From positions 2,418,001 through 2,482,000 of the forward strand of contig JANFAH010000001.1 of assembly GCA_024663395.1 (NCBI GenBank): a stretch of DNA of 64,000 nucleotides, in the 5' to 3' direction. Position 1 is the first letter of the stretch, and every line of letters begins with the position of its first letter. Below are positions 32,447-44,835 of the stretch, in pieces. Both the position numbers and the translations under genes were made by a program. The notes under the pieces are model-generated. The model saw nothing but the letters and a program-made list of their open reading frames with translations. It had not been told where the DNA came from and made no database searches. The DNA comes from Pisolithus tinctorius. Lineage: Eukaryota; Basidiomycota; Agaricomycetes; Boletales; Pisolithaceae.

Positions 32447-35038
32447 GGTCAAGGAGAAGCAGATGGAAGAAGGGACTGGTTAAGGACCCTTTCAGATTGA
32501 CTTGGGGAGAGAGTGAGGCGGGTATAATAAAGAGTGTGCAAGGGGAGGAGCTTGAGATTAATCAAGGCCAGGCCTATATCGCGTGTCCCGGAACGGGTTG
32601 CACTTCGATGGAGGGGGGATTCGTTTTGAACTTTGAGGACATTATATGGCAGACACGAGGCATGTGCTAAGCGACGTGTGATGATGCCAATGTCCCCGCC
32701 TGTACGATATATTATTTGACCCCTTACATATACTTGTACGCCGGAAAAGAAGAACCGGGAAGGAAGTAGCTGTGACCTGAACTGTTCCGTGGGCGATCTG
32801 GACCATCTCATCATCTACCTTCCTTAGTAAATAGATAGATAGATAGATAACGAACTTGTTGGGTTGGCTCCTTCGCCGTGGAATCGGCTTCAAGGAGTTG
32901 CTACTATAGAGACCGTCCTTCCTGAGACTGTCGACCGGGCCGGGCCTCGTGTTTGCAGCATGCTCAGCCACACCTCAAAAACCGACCATGCAACGATGCA
33001 TGCAATGTTCTTCGTCGTTGCAGCAAGTACTCCACGCGACGACGCAAAAGCGGTGATCACAAACGTTGAATCTTTTTTATCGCCGTGTTCCAAGGTTTCG
33101 TTCCTTCTGCAATGAACCTTGCGTGCTCTCAGAACGAAGGTGCCGTGATTCCATTCCAGCTACTTCCGTTGAACTTTGCAGATTAGTGGCGGGAAGGAGT
33201 CGTCCGGCCTAACGTTGACCAGCTGGCTGTGTCTTGCAATCTACGTTATCATGTGCTGGTCGGTTTGATCTTGGACACGAATCTACACTGTGCGTTTGTT
33301 TTACTCACACGAGGCCTTGCTGTGCACCGACCACGGGACGCGCAGACCAACACCTCCAACCTGTATTTGCCAGTCTGCGTCAGCGTCTTGTTTCCACCAG
33401 TGCCCCCAACCCCGAGTCGGATCTTGAGGTCACACAAACAGTTTTGGCCAAATCACACAACCTCGTGCGTTCCGAGGTTTTTATCCTTGTATGATGGTGC
33501 ACGTTGCAAACACAGCGTCATGATATGCGGAGTGTTTTCGTGTCGGCCCCACCTTCTACATCTTGTCAGCGCAAGTACCAGTTTTCGCCCATACCGAGTC
33601 ATGCATTGCATCATAAGTATCGTCTGCGGCGGGGTTTTTTCTCCGCTTTATTTCCTGCGGCAAGTTAGTTGGTCGCAACTGATCACGCGGCCATGGCGAC
33701 CCTGGCCTAGGCACGAACGTAGCTAACTAACTTATGTGAATGGTTGGCAGGTCTGACTATGTGTTTCACTCTGGTTTTCCCACTTGACCTCTTTGGCCAA
33801 GGGACCGCAGGTGACCACTGAGTTATCGTCACATCGACTGGGTCTCGGCCTCCCCTGTGGGTGCCGTGGATCTGATCCTTCCAGTAGAAATATGAACTGG
33901 CCAACCTTATAGTGGCTAGCCAAGTCTCAGAGCCGCACAGTGGAGGAGGCCAATTTGCTACGGGTCCAGGTGCCTGTGCCCCACTGCAATTCATGCATGG
34001 CTGGACTATCTTTTCATCACTCCGCATTGGAAATCTAGGATCAGTGAAAAGACGGTAGCTGCCGATGACCATTACCATTACTTGGACATCTTAACTGCTC
34101 CCATCGATTAGGCAGGCACGTCGGACACTACTGAAGTCCGAAGGTCTCGCTCGCTCGCAATCAACCGGATCTCTCCCCGAATTCTCCACCATTCTCATAG
34201 CTGGTCTCCTCCTAACCATGTAAATACAACTACCGCTGTTCAGTTGGCACATCCCCTTTAATGAAAGAATCTCACTGTACCCGCATCCATCGTATGGGGG
34301 TGTATCCAAGCCGGTACCCGGGGTAGCAAATCTTATTTGTTCGCCGACACACAGCTTGGTTATGATGCACCTCCACGCATGCTGATAGTAATACTTCGGT
34401 ATCCAGAACAACATGAAATCAAAACATGCGTACTTACCTTCTCAGTCGGAACAACCGCTCCGCTACTCGGCATTTGCCTTGATCCACCTGTTCATCTCCA
34501 AAAGGGTTTCAAAAGAATCACTAGTTGTGCCTATCTCCACATCGACTAATCCACCGAATGATGGGATCTCCTCCGATATAGTTGGCACCAACCTAAGACA
34601 TCTTTTCGAGATCAACCAGGATAGGAATTCCCTGTTGACATCGACATCATACTGACGATGACAATTATAAAATCCATGTCATAGCGGAGTACTTCCAGTG
34701 GCAATTGTACAATTGTAATTGCCATTAGGTTCTAAACTGCTCTAAGGCGTTGGCCAACGTATATGTGCCGCGGCGGAAGCCTCGGTGGTTCGCCGTTATC
34801 CATTTGAGATTGATGATGGAAAGTCCGCATGGAGTGGCGTATATGAACTCATCATCTCTACCCCAGAACGCATCAGTGTAAACTCCGAAGTTCAGATAGT
34901 AAAGCCTGTCCAAGAGAAACCGGGTACACATACCAAAAGGAACTAAAATAACAATACACACAACACAGACTACAAAACAGGGATAGCATCTACATGTATG
35001 ACAGCAGAGCAGGGGGGAGAGACTAAGGTCATCTAATT
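32447..35038. other. Gene-free intergenic stretch
   Basis: No supported gene over 2.6 kb. A GATA microsatellite lies at about 32829-32848. The 165-aa frame at 33229-33726 is Cys/His/Ser-rich without a domain and is probably accidental. The promoter of RING gene 1 should be at the left edge. Confidence 0.5.
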
Positions 35039-37686
35039 TCATACGCGGTTGGCCCAGAGATGGGCGACATTGGGTCCACCAAAAATCGGTGTGGGGGCGA
35101 CGATATTAGGGCCACGCCCGGCGCCTGAGCGCGCAGAAGAAACCACATGGGCGTTGTCATGTGGGAATGGTGAGGCATCGAAGTGAAGATATAGCGCATT
35201 GGTCATGTTACCAGACTCTTGGGCATGCGGCAAAACCTCCGTGCGCGTGGGTTGCGAGACGTGGCGGCGATGGTCCCTGCTTCTTTCGGCTCGTCTGGCA
35301 TGATGCGATTGGTGATCGTGCTGCTCGACTTGCGTTTGCTGCATGGTGGCGCTGGCACGAGATGCGTTATATTGTCGGGCTCTCACAGCTTCAGAACGGT
35401 CCTCTTCAGTGATAAGCCCAAGTGCGGATGTACCAGTAGGCGTGGGCGCGAACGCCCCTGGAAGTGTAGGTGTCCCTGATCCCCCATCAGTTTCGTTATT
35501 CAACCCTCCGTTTGCTATATTACCGTCAACCCCGTTCCGACCAACTGCCACACTATCACTGACACTCCGTTGTCCTCTCGCCCCACCGTTATGGAGACCA
35601 ACCAGTACCCCAAGGTCGAGGGTATCAGTCGACGTCGTACCCCACGTAGTGTCGCTCCTGGGACTCACATCATCCCCCGCCAAAGGAATGGTGATTGGAT
35701 GGGCAACTCTTACTTGCGGCCGTGTCAATACAGCGCCCATACGATCGGTACCGTTAGATGTGGTAGATCCTCTTGGGACATCAAGAGTGGGGTTAGCTGT
35801 CCGCTCATGGATGAGCTGACTAGAGCCGTTGGCAGGCGGATTGGGCAATGAGCTATTTCCTGATCTATGGGGAGATTGCCCATCACCAACTACGTGGGTG
35901 GTATATCTTCTGTTGAGACGTGCTGTTCGGTTGACTGGTGTAGAATCATGATCTTCCTCTGAGATAATCACCGATCCAGACGGCACTCGAGGAGGCACGT
36001 TGACCAACCCAAGGCCACCAACGACCTCTGGAGACTCCTCTACAGGAAATCCGCGTTCTCCCCGAGAATAGCTACTGCCGTATGAGGACGAGGTGGAGCT
36101 GGGTTCGCCGACAATTCGATAACCGCTATCGTAGCCAGCATCGTACCCGTGCACGTACGCCACAGCTGCGCGTGTGTCCGTGTCCTGCACCCCAGCGTCC
36201 CTCGACGCGGATCTACGGCCCTTCGGACCATTAGACCTATCTCTTCGATGGGTTTCTCGTTCTTCCACCAGAGGTTGATGCGTCCAATAAGGAGACGGGA
36301 TGACTACTCGTACAGACGGAGAGGCTCCACGGACGATGCTGCCCCGAGGTATTTCAATCAACTTGCGCCTCGAGTCAGGAGGAGGGGAGTCGGCATGCCG
36401 GTTACGCGTGGAGCTGGAGCTGTACCTCCTGTGGTGCTGATAACTGTCGGACCTCCTCCTTCTCTGGTCCTCTTGTGGGGCCTCGTCTTGCTTCGGTCGT
36501 ATGGGAATCGGCTGAGATACCTGAGGAATCTGCACATAGGTATGGGAGGTCCCTATGTAGGGCCCAGGAGTGGAAGAGCTTCCGTTAGGTAAGTTTGTAC
36601 CCTGCCTCAACTCCTGATTATGCAAAGGGTAGGACGCCGGATCCAAACGCGGGTCGATGTCATTTGCACCGGGTCTGAGAAACGGCGGGAACCGATCGAG
36701 AGGAAGAGGTTCAGGTGGTGGAGGAAGCGGATTAGAAGCATTACGGTGAGAAATATGGGTATTCTGAGCACGCTGAACATTCTTCAAGGAGTCGATCTTT
36801 GCTTGCAGACGAGATATCTGGAACAAATAAGTGCAGTAAATTCATCCGCTTCACCCCCCATCGTCGGACGAACTTACTTCGCTATAACTAACAGTCAGTG
36901 TACTGTGCTGGTCACAACGTAGAGGAATGCTCACCGAGAATGCATAGCCTTGAGTTCCTCGATCTGAGTGAGGAGGCTCTCCTTTACTGCTTGAGACGAC
37001 TTCAAGTCTTGGTCGGCGTTTTTCCTGGAGTATTTCAGCTCATGACGCAGTCGCTTGTGCTCAACTTTGTCACGCGCTGTTTGATCTTGCAGGGCCTTGT
37101 ATCGCTGAAGGGAAGCTACTGCAGAACGCAGAGGTTGGTTCTGCCAAGACAGTTAGAAATTTGGCACCGAAGAACAGCATTAGGCGCCCATTCGGAGACG
37201 CTCGGAGGGTGCTATGTAGCTATCGCTACCGTACTAAAACAGCAGGTTACTCACTGAGTTGGAGTCCTCTGAGTGTTGGGAGAGCCATTCGTCCACCTCC
37301 GCGAGGACTTGGACTACTTCGTCGTCGGGAGCGTCTTCAGTGGAAGCAAGGGCTACTCGTTGGAGAAGTGACAACAACTGAGCATTTTCCGCTCCTTCGG
37401 AAGCCCTGTCTAGTTCGGGCAGTTCCGCTATGTGAAGTTTTTTGATGCTGTCTTGCCGGAATGTTTTGCGGCAGAGAGGACAGGCACTCGGAGAGAGATT
37501 CCGAAGGCAGCTGGGGAGGTTAGCTAAGGTGAAAAAAGGATGGAAAATGTCATAAGGATTGGAGACCCACGTGAGACAGAAAGTGTGACCGCAGGCTATC
37601 GCATGAGGTGACTTAACAGGCTCGGCGGTGATGCTGTATGGATCCAGGCAGATATCACAAGTACTTGCAGGGTGAACAACGAGCAT
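35039..37686 (-). CDS. RING-finger/coiled-coil protein 2 (~786 aa)
   Basis: Starts MLVVHPASTCDICLDPYSITAEPVKSPHAIACGHTFCLTCLRNL..ACPLCRKTF, a RING split by an intron at the same place as in protein 1. Exons inferred: 37571-37686, 37255-37510, 36935-37140, a 4-nt microexon 36878-36881 (CGAA) and 35039-36817; the lengths sum to a multiple of three. A coiled coil follows (SLQRYKALQDQTARDKVEHKRLRHELKYSRKNADQDLK..., EISRLQAKIDSLKNVQRAQ), then about 570 residues of disordered Pro/Ser/Arg/Gly-rich tail ending PNVAHLWANRV. Probable E3 ligase; target unknown. Paralogue of the genes at 30385 and 43392. Confidence 0.85.
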
Positions 37687-39043
37687 ATCAAATAGTCAAA
37701 ATATCCAAATAAGAAACGAAACTCAAAGTAGAAGGCGGCTGTCTTGACGATCACCACATAACATAAAAACGTGTTGGCGGTAAGGACGGGAAGGAGCGAC
37801 AGGGAAAGGCAAAGGGTTAGGACCTTGCTGACTAAGCCACCATTTATGGAAGGTGTCGTAGTTGCTCGATCGATTCCGCTAATATGGTCCGGCAGAATCG
37901 CAGGCCTCCTGCATGCTGCTCGCGAGGCAATATAGCAGTATTAGAGCACGGCATTATACCGCAGGAAAGTCTTTACGAAATAGACCACCGCTGATAACAT
38001 GTAGCTAATGGCTCGACTCGTGGCCCTCGACTTCACAACTTTCAGAGAACCTATTATTCATATCAAACTTACATTCCAGCCCAAGGGGATAGATATGTAC
38101 GGAGCCGCGCCATCGGAATGTCTAAATGTCTCGGGCAGATCCGGTAATATGGTTAACATTCCCCTGGGTATCCTTCGCGAACGTCAGGGAAGGGGTTAGC
38201 TGCCGATCTCATGAAATCTACACACGCATGGCCGGAACGAACCGTTGAGGACGCTTTGGACCCAAAATCCAGCTGGTCATCACGACGGCGCCAATAAAGA
38301 ACCCCCCCTTTCATCCACAAGCGTTGATTTTGGAGCCTGAGGGCCACTACCATTTTCAGGATGTTTCTGTAAACAGAGGTGCTTTCATCATCCGCAAGGT
38401 TAATTGGTGTCAAGCTAGTTGGTGGACGCGGCTAGAGGGAAAAGTGGCCAAAGTTGCTTTCGGTGTGGTCGTCGCGAGAATTCGACTGTGCCAAGTAGTA
38501 GGTCTAGGATGCAACAGTAATACCTGCGATTACAGGGAAGGGTATCGCAATGCCTCAGATTCAAACACCACTCGTGAGGTGTGAGCTGAAACACACCATG
38601 ATAACAGGTCGCTCCAGCAGAGTTGCTTGATCTCCGTGACATAAAGAGTGCATCACGCCTGTGTTGATCATTGCACGAGCCAGTCGAGCATGGTAGATCT
38701 GGATCAAATTCAAATCTGGATGACGTATGTTTTTTTTTTTTTTTTGGGGGGGGGGGGCAGGAAGTAGGGGATTCTTGGAACGCAGAGTCCCTTTCGATTC
38801 AGACCACATATCATTCACCTGAAGCCGATCCTGGTAGAGTTTCTCATGCGAAAATACATGGATAAGATACGAACAAGTTCAACCACGGGGCAGGCGGCTG
38901 TTACAAACAGAAACACCTGATGCGCGTTGAACAGCGACCATTGCCATTTGACAGAAGAGACCTAAGTACATGCTGCAATAACATGCAAAATGACTGTTTT
39001 TCTCGTGGCATCCACGTGTGGAATATAGACATGGAAAACGAAA
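37687..39043. other. Intergenic stretch with T16G12 homopolymer
   Basis: No supported gene. At 38730-38757 sixteen T are followed directly by twelve G, a run prone to slippage and to sequencing error. Short frames around it are not credible. Confidence 0.6.
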
Positions 39044-39724
39044 TCACAGACGACGACCACGACGACCACCCTAGAGGAGACTCATTTAGGAAGACAAAAT
39101 GTAATATACCCGAAAAACTTACCTTTCTCCTTGTGGAGTCGGTCGGGATGGGAGTAACATCCTCTATTCTACCAATGCGCATTCCGGCACGGGCAAGAGC
39201 ACGTAGAGCGCTCTGTGCGCCAGGGCCCGGTGTCTTCGTTCCAGTACCGCCAGTAGCGCGCAACTTAATGTGCAGAGCGGTGATACCGACTTCACGGCAA
39301 CGAGCTGCGACGTCTTGAGCAGCCAACATGGCAGCGTAAGGCGATGACTCGTCACGGTCTGCCTTGACCTTCATACCACCTAGAATGGAATTTGAGTCAC
39401 GCTATGAGGGCGATATGACTTCGAAGATAACGCACCAGTGACACGGGAGATCGTTTCCTTGCCGGACAAATCGGTTACATGGACGAAGGTGTCGTTGAAC
39501 GAGGCGTAAATGTGCGCAACCCCGAAGACGAGCTCTCCTTCAGCAACTTGAGGGCCGAGAGAGACGGTGTTTTCTTCCTTTGGTGCCTTGGATTTCTTGG
39601 GAGGCTACATCTGATCGTCAGCCACACCATCCAACCGAAGAACAGAATCTCGCGACAAAATCGACGACACGAGCGTAGTTTGCACACTCTAGATGCCACC
39701 TGCGATGTGAAATAGACGTACCAT
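39044..39724 (-). CDS. RPS14: 40S ribosomal protein uS11 (S14), 151 aa
   Basis: Four exons on the minus strand: 39722-39724 (the ATG alone), 39436-39604, 39123-39379 and 39044-39070, giving exactly 151 codons plus stop. The protein begins [20 protein letters not shown] and contains [51 protein letters not shown] and [55 protein letters not shown], typical of the family over its whole length. It is a component of the small ribosomal subunit near the platform and mRNA exit. An intron immediately after the start codon is common for ribosomal protein genes. Confidence 0.96.
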
Positions 39725-40074
39725 GTCGACGTTTTGCTGGAATTGACTGCGTTGCCTGTGCTGTGCGTTCAGCGATGCAGCAATGATGAGCAAGATTCGA
39801 GGATAGCACGATAACCAAATAGTTACAAACAAAACGGCCCGGCGGAACGCCAGTCCAACTAACCAATTACGGACAGTAAGACCAGTGACGAACTCTTCTT
39901 CTCCGCGCGCACTGCCTGCGCTGCGGTGAGGGCTTGGAATCTCCCACAGTTCGGCTATTGCACCTGTCATGGTAAGACTGGTCTTACTCATTACCTTGAT
40001 GTCGGGGATATAAAGCCGACTTTATCACTCCGCAGGGTTTCTCAGACTGAGCTTGACCAACTACACCAACTACC

Positions 40075-40478
40075 ATGGCAAGTTCTCCTCAGTGCAGTGC
40101 CGTTGCTAGTGCTATGAAAAAGCAAGGTATTTTCCTTCATCGCTCGCCTCCGATAAATTCGGATGTCAATGCCATCATTACACACAGGCCTTGACTACGC
40201 CGGACTAGCAGCGAAGATCGGTTCTACGCCGCACCGCGTGCAAGAGAGTAGGTTCATCAAATTCACACTATCGTCCTCTTCTCAATCTACTTGTCATCAT
40301 CTCACCCATCGTATGAAAAGTTTGCACCGCTAAAGTTCACCCTACCGCTGAAGAGTTCGGGAAACTTGCGAGAGCGCTTAACATCACGGGGGTGAGTGAC
40401 GCGGTTTCAATCCAGCTGATTTACAGCGATCGAGACCGTTTTCAGGCGCCCGGTGGTTCCGCTCACCGCACTGCTTGA
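40075..40478 (+). CDS. Small HTH protein resembling the cyanase N-terminal domain (71 aa)
   Basis: Exons 40075-40126, 40188-40247, 40321-40391 and 40446-40478, all with GT-AG introns (54-73 bp) and consistent phase. The product starts MASSPQCSAVASAMKKQGLDYAGLAAKIGSTPHRVQEICTAKVHPTAEEFGKLARALNITG and ends APGGSAHRTA. The helical pattern resembles the N-terminal helix-turn-helix-like domain of cyanate hydratase, but the catalytic C-terminal domain of cyanase is absent, so cyanase activity is not expected. Function unknown. It is divergent from uS11, about 350 bp away, and may share its promoter region. Confidence 0.6.
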
Positions 40479-43391
40479 AGCCAGAGCACTCAAGAACCAT
40501 TTTGGAGTGTACTCGAATGTACCAGTAATGTAACGTAGTGTGTATGAATAATGAATATACATCATAGCACCAGGAAAGGTGTCTGACAAGATAAGATAAG
40601 GGATTCATGCCTGGAAGATAATCCGATGATTAACCCTTAATCCTGTCATTGCAACATCTCCACACAGTCACGTTGTAGCCGATTAACGTGTTGTCCGAGG
40701 TCATTAGATGGTAAGTAATGCAAACAAGTCTAAACCGGCACTTCCGCGCAATGAAATTAGCGAACCTAATATTCTTCCGTGACTTCGAAGTTCGAAGGTC
40801 TAACCTTCGCACAGTTCTCGTGACGTTTCATGCCGTCACACGATCCTGGAAGTGATGCAGTCCTGCTCAGCGAAATCCTCGCGCGCAACGCAAGGAAGAA
40901 CACTTGTCTCCGCTGGGAGGACATCCGCGGCAGGAAGAAGCTGTTTGTTGTTGGGCTCCATCCCCCTGTCCGTACCAAAATGGGCGTCCTCGGTAGCACG
41001 GGTCCTCATGGAAACTGCGGTACTTGCACCAAGCATGGAGTATTTGTCATTCGTTCCATATGTCCCTTTTAGCCAAAGATGAATGGAAGAAGTGTAGGAG
41101 GTGTGTACACCCCCGCCGCACAGAGCGGAGAGCTTCAAAGAAGCAGAAGCAGGGGCAACTGTTAAGGTCAAAGCAATGAATTAAGGAATCTCTAGAATGC
41201 CGTTACTCCCTATGACATGCCACGCTGAAATGTTGAGGCTAAACTTCGTGATTCAGGGTCATGAACGGGGCGATTTTAAAGGGGATTTTGCAGGTTAGCG
41301 CTTTCACTCCATTATTACCTGCACCCTATCACTGGGATGTATGAACACAGGCCCCAACGCGGAGATACGGGGAAGCGGCGAACTTCACTGGTGATAGCGG
41401 GCCCCAGCACAACTGGCACACGGGGGAGGGGGACGACCAACCCGAAGCCAACAGTACACTGATCCATCACAAGGGCATCATGGTCACGGTATACTTACCA
41501 CCATGTTGGCCCCCTTGACCCCGAATGCGCAATAGCTTCCCTCACCCTGGAAAAGTGCTGCCTCATAGGGGCAAGAGCGTTATCAGCGATCAGTCGTCAG
41601 ACCGTATCAAGTTGTCGTTCAGTGCAGGGACATGCGAAATTGGAAAAGGTTATTGTACGTCACTCTGTTGTTTGAATTATCCTTACCACCCTGCTAGCAC
41701 GAGGCTGGAATCCGCTTTCGATGCCAGCATGAAAAAACGTGCACCCGATCGGCATATGAACGATAAGGATCGTTCACTTGCTCATAGATGGTGGTCGGAA
41801 TACCTAGGGGGCCCGCTGAGTGCCACTCTGTGCTCGCCAGTCGAACAGCGCAATACGCGAAACGCTGGAGCGCCATGAGGCGTTGAATAGCAGATCTATC
41901 GTGAGCGCCTACTGAAACTACCCGGATATTTCGGCAACACGTGTAGAAAACGTTGCTCACCGGCTAACTTTCTGATCTGCAAGAATACTGATCTTGACAA
42001 TCCAAAATCATGTCCGTAAAACATCATGAGTACAGGGCGCATCAACAGCTCAGGCTGCGCAGTTCGTCGACTATGTAAGCGAACGGACCGGAAGTGCCAG
42101 GAATCAGGGATCGCTGTCATTCTGGCCGGAACCCATGCGATTTCCCGACTTTGAGCATGAGCGACCCTGACTGTCCTGCGCTCACTGTTTGGGTAACATG
42201 GATAGCCGTGAAGCTCCGTATCCCCGAGCAGTCATACAGGGCGTGCAGACGTCAACCCTACGCCATGCCACGTTCAAACTGCACGAGTAGCGCGTGTCAT
42301 GCCTGAATCTCACCCGCTCCGATTTGGGATAAGGTTGAGGTCCAAAGGTCGCATTCTACGATATAGGGGCTGTTGGCTGTCGAAGAAAGACCGTTAGCTC
42401 GTGAATAGAACTCGGCGCTTGTGATATGGTAGCATTCCCGCGGAATGGTCATCCACGAGGGTAGACCTACCGCTCGATCGGTATCCCTCGGCCAAGGAAC
42501 GGTCAGCCCAGAAGAACGGAAGCCCAAGTAAAACCGTCAACCTGCGACATATTACCTTCTGTCGCCAATTTGCCGCGAAATGTGAAGAAAATGTAGAGAA
42601 GGAATGGAACATTCTAAGAATTCTGAACGCTCTGCAAACATTGACGCGAGCTTCAACGTTCCAGTGGGTAATCGACGTACCTTGATGCATCGAATATACC
42701 AAACTCATCTCCTGGAGCACAGAAGAAGTAAACCGCGGGCAAATCCCAAGCAGGGGGTACGTAGTAAACGAGTCATCATTGTCTGTAACGTTCGTAACCA
42801 AATCGTAAGTACCAAATAGAGTCATTAGGGTATCCGTAAGCGCAGAAATCTGTCAAATCTGGAACGGTAGGTAAAGTGGGTGGTACGCGTCATAACCTGT
42901 GTAAGGAGGAGTGGAAGGTCGAGCCATATGCTCGGAGAACCCGTTAGGGTAAGAGAGTGAGATGAATAAGAGAGGAACGGAAGAAAGCAGAGAAAGTCAT
43001 GCTACAGCGAACTGTGAGCTGTATGACCACAGTGCGAAAATAACTCCTCCTTGGCTATTCAAGAAAGCAGAAGAGAATAAGTAACAGCAGAAAAAGAAAA
43101 CCGAAACCGTGACAGGATTGATATATTCACCTGCCGGAGACGAAACAAAGGAAATAAGGTATGATACAACTGAAGATGAGTAGCGCAAGGAGGAGCGAGA
43201 CGATGAGGGAAACGAGACGAGGCGAGATGAGACGAGAAATATAGGAAACACAACCGAGAAACCAAACCAAAAGAAACAAGACGAGACGAGACGAGATGGC
43301 AATAAAGCAATATTAGAGTAGTAGTCGGAAGACCGCCAGTCTGCAATCGAGAAAAAGTAAGAGAAACCGAGACGTCTATGGGTAGTTGGTA
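40479..43391. other. Gene-free intergenic stretch
   Basis: About 2.9 kb of normal-composition DNA with only short frames on both strands and no domain or exon chain I can support. Bases about 43130-43310 are purine-rich on the plus strand, with a 'gagacgagac' type tandem pattern, just downstream of the third RING gene. Confidence 0.5.
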
Positions 43392-44835
43392 TCATGCAGC
43401 GTTTGTCGAACCCGACGAACGAGAACGAGCCGCTGGAACGGCGTATGGATAATTGACGAGTTTGCCATTGGGGGGGCTGTACGCAACGTTGGGGTTAGGC
43501 ATCCAACGTTCATGGATTATCTCCCGGTCCGATTCGTCAGAGTACGACCGCTGAATTTTTTGGGGTGATGTCGCTGAAAATGACATCTTGCGAGGTCTAG
43601 ATGGGAGAGGTGGCACGGGAGAAGTAGCGCGAAGGCGGGATGATTGCAACGGCGTTTCATGGCGGACCGCCGGAGTTGTGGCTCTCGCGGGGGTCACCGG
43701 CCTAGACCCGGGTGCGATAGACGAGGATACACTCCGCATGTGAGATGAGCCGTATCGGGAGAGTGGACTATGGGTGCTGGGCATGCTATAGACGGATGCT
43801 GCTGAGGAAGATATCGGCTGCCGGAGATGGTCGGTCATCATGGCTGGTGCAGCAGAGGTAGGGCGAGTGGGGGAGATCCCGGGCACCGAAGATTTGAGTG
43901 CGTGGCGACTAATCTCTGCTCGCAGAGATTGACATTCTTGTACTTTTTGGGTATAAAGTGTTTGCTGGAAGGAGGATAAGTCAGTATATGGGTAATTTGT
44001 TTTCGTCGGACAGACAAACCTGTCTAAAATAAGGGAATCAGTTATCGCGTTGATCCATGAATGGCAGGGAACAACTTACTGTTTCAGTTCGGCTTCCAGT
44101 TTGACGACAGATAATTCCATATCGTCTAGCTTTCCTTTTAAGGTTGCCTCAACGTTTTTAGCCATTTTTGTTGCTTCAGAATGAGCGAAGTGATTTGTCA
44201 GGATGGCCTTGAGCAGCGCAGCACTCAAGGCGAGCGATGATACCTAGTTCCGGGTGCACAGCCCGCCAAGTCAGGGAAGACGAGTCGATTGGATACACAG
44301 TGACTCACCTGGTCACTTGGACTGCCATCGTGTGACAACCAGTCCTGTAGCTCCTGGTGGAGGGTGGAGACCTCCTCCACGGAGCACTTTTTGGCGGCCA
44401 CCTTGGCCACTTTATCCTCCAGCCGACGAGCCTCACCTCGGGAACGCGGGTAAGTGGGCTCTACGAGGGGAAAACGTTCTTCCCGTCGAGCCGGCTGGTG
44501 GTCATTAGCGTCATGGGCCTCGTGCATACCACCTCGACGTCGTGAGGGGATATATCCGCTTGCAGAGAAGTCAATGCGGATGAGACGAACGTCGTCACTG
44601 GTGAAGTGTTCCCGACAGAAAGGACAGACCGGTTTGAGGCGTGGCAGGGTCTTCTCCACTATTTTATGGCAGCAGCTCGAACACAGGACATGGCCTGTTG
44701 GGTAGGATGAGGGAAAAATTCACGGTTGCAAAGCGAAGGGGACGACTGACCGCAAGGAATGGAGTGCGGGATACACTGCGGACTGTACTCTTCTGCGCAC
44801 ACGTCGCAAACTGAACCAGGACTGAGCGCCAGCAT
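43392..44835 (-). CDS. RING-finger/coiled-coil protein 3 (~403 aa)
   Basis: Starts MLALSPGSVCDVCAEEYSPQCIPHSIPCGHVLCSSCCHKIV..KPVCPFCREHF, a RING with the first intron in the same zone as in proteins 1 and 2. Exons inferred: 44751-44835, 44309-44694, 44080-44243, a 4-nt microexon 44020-44023 (ACAG) and 43392-43964; the frame is kept throughout. Middle region LSAALLKAILTNHFAHSEATKMAKNVEATLKGKLDDMELSVVKLEAELKQ is a coiled coil. The tail is Ser/Pro-rich and disordered, ending ARSRSSGSTNAA. It is shorter than the other two paralogues, mostly in the tail. Probable E3 ligase. Confidence 0.83.

Noticed and set aside
33229..33726. 165-aa plus-strand ORF
   Set aside because: Cys/His/Ser-rich composition, no domain, no splice context; likely accidental.
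40836..41171. 111-aa minus ORF and overlapping plus frames
   Set aside because: Mutually overlapping frames without domain or splice structure.
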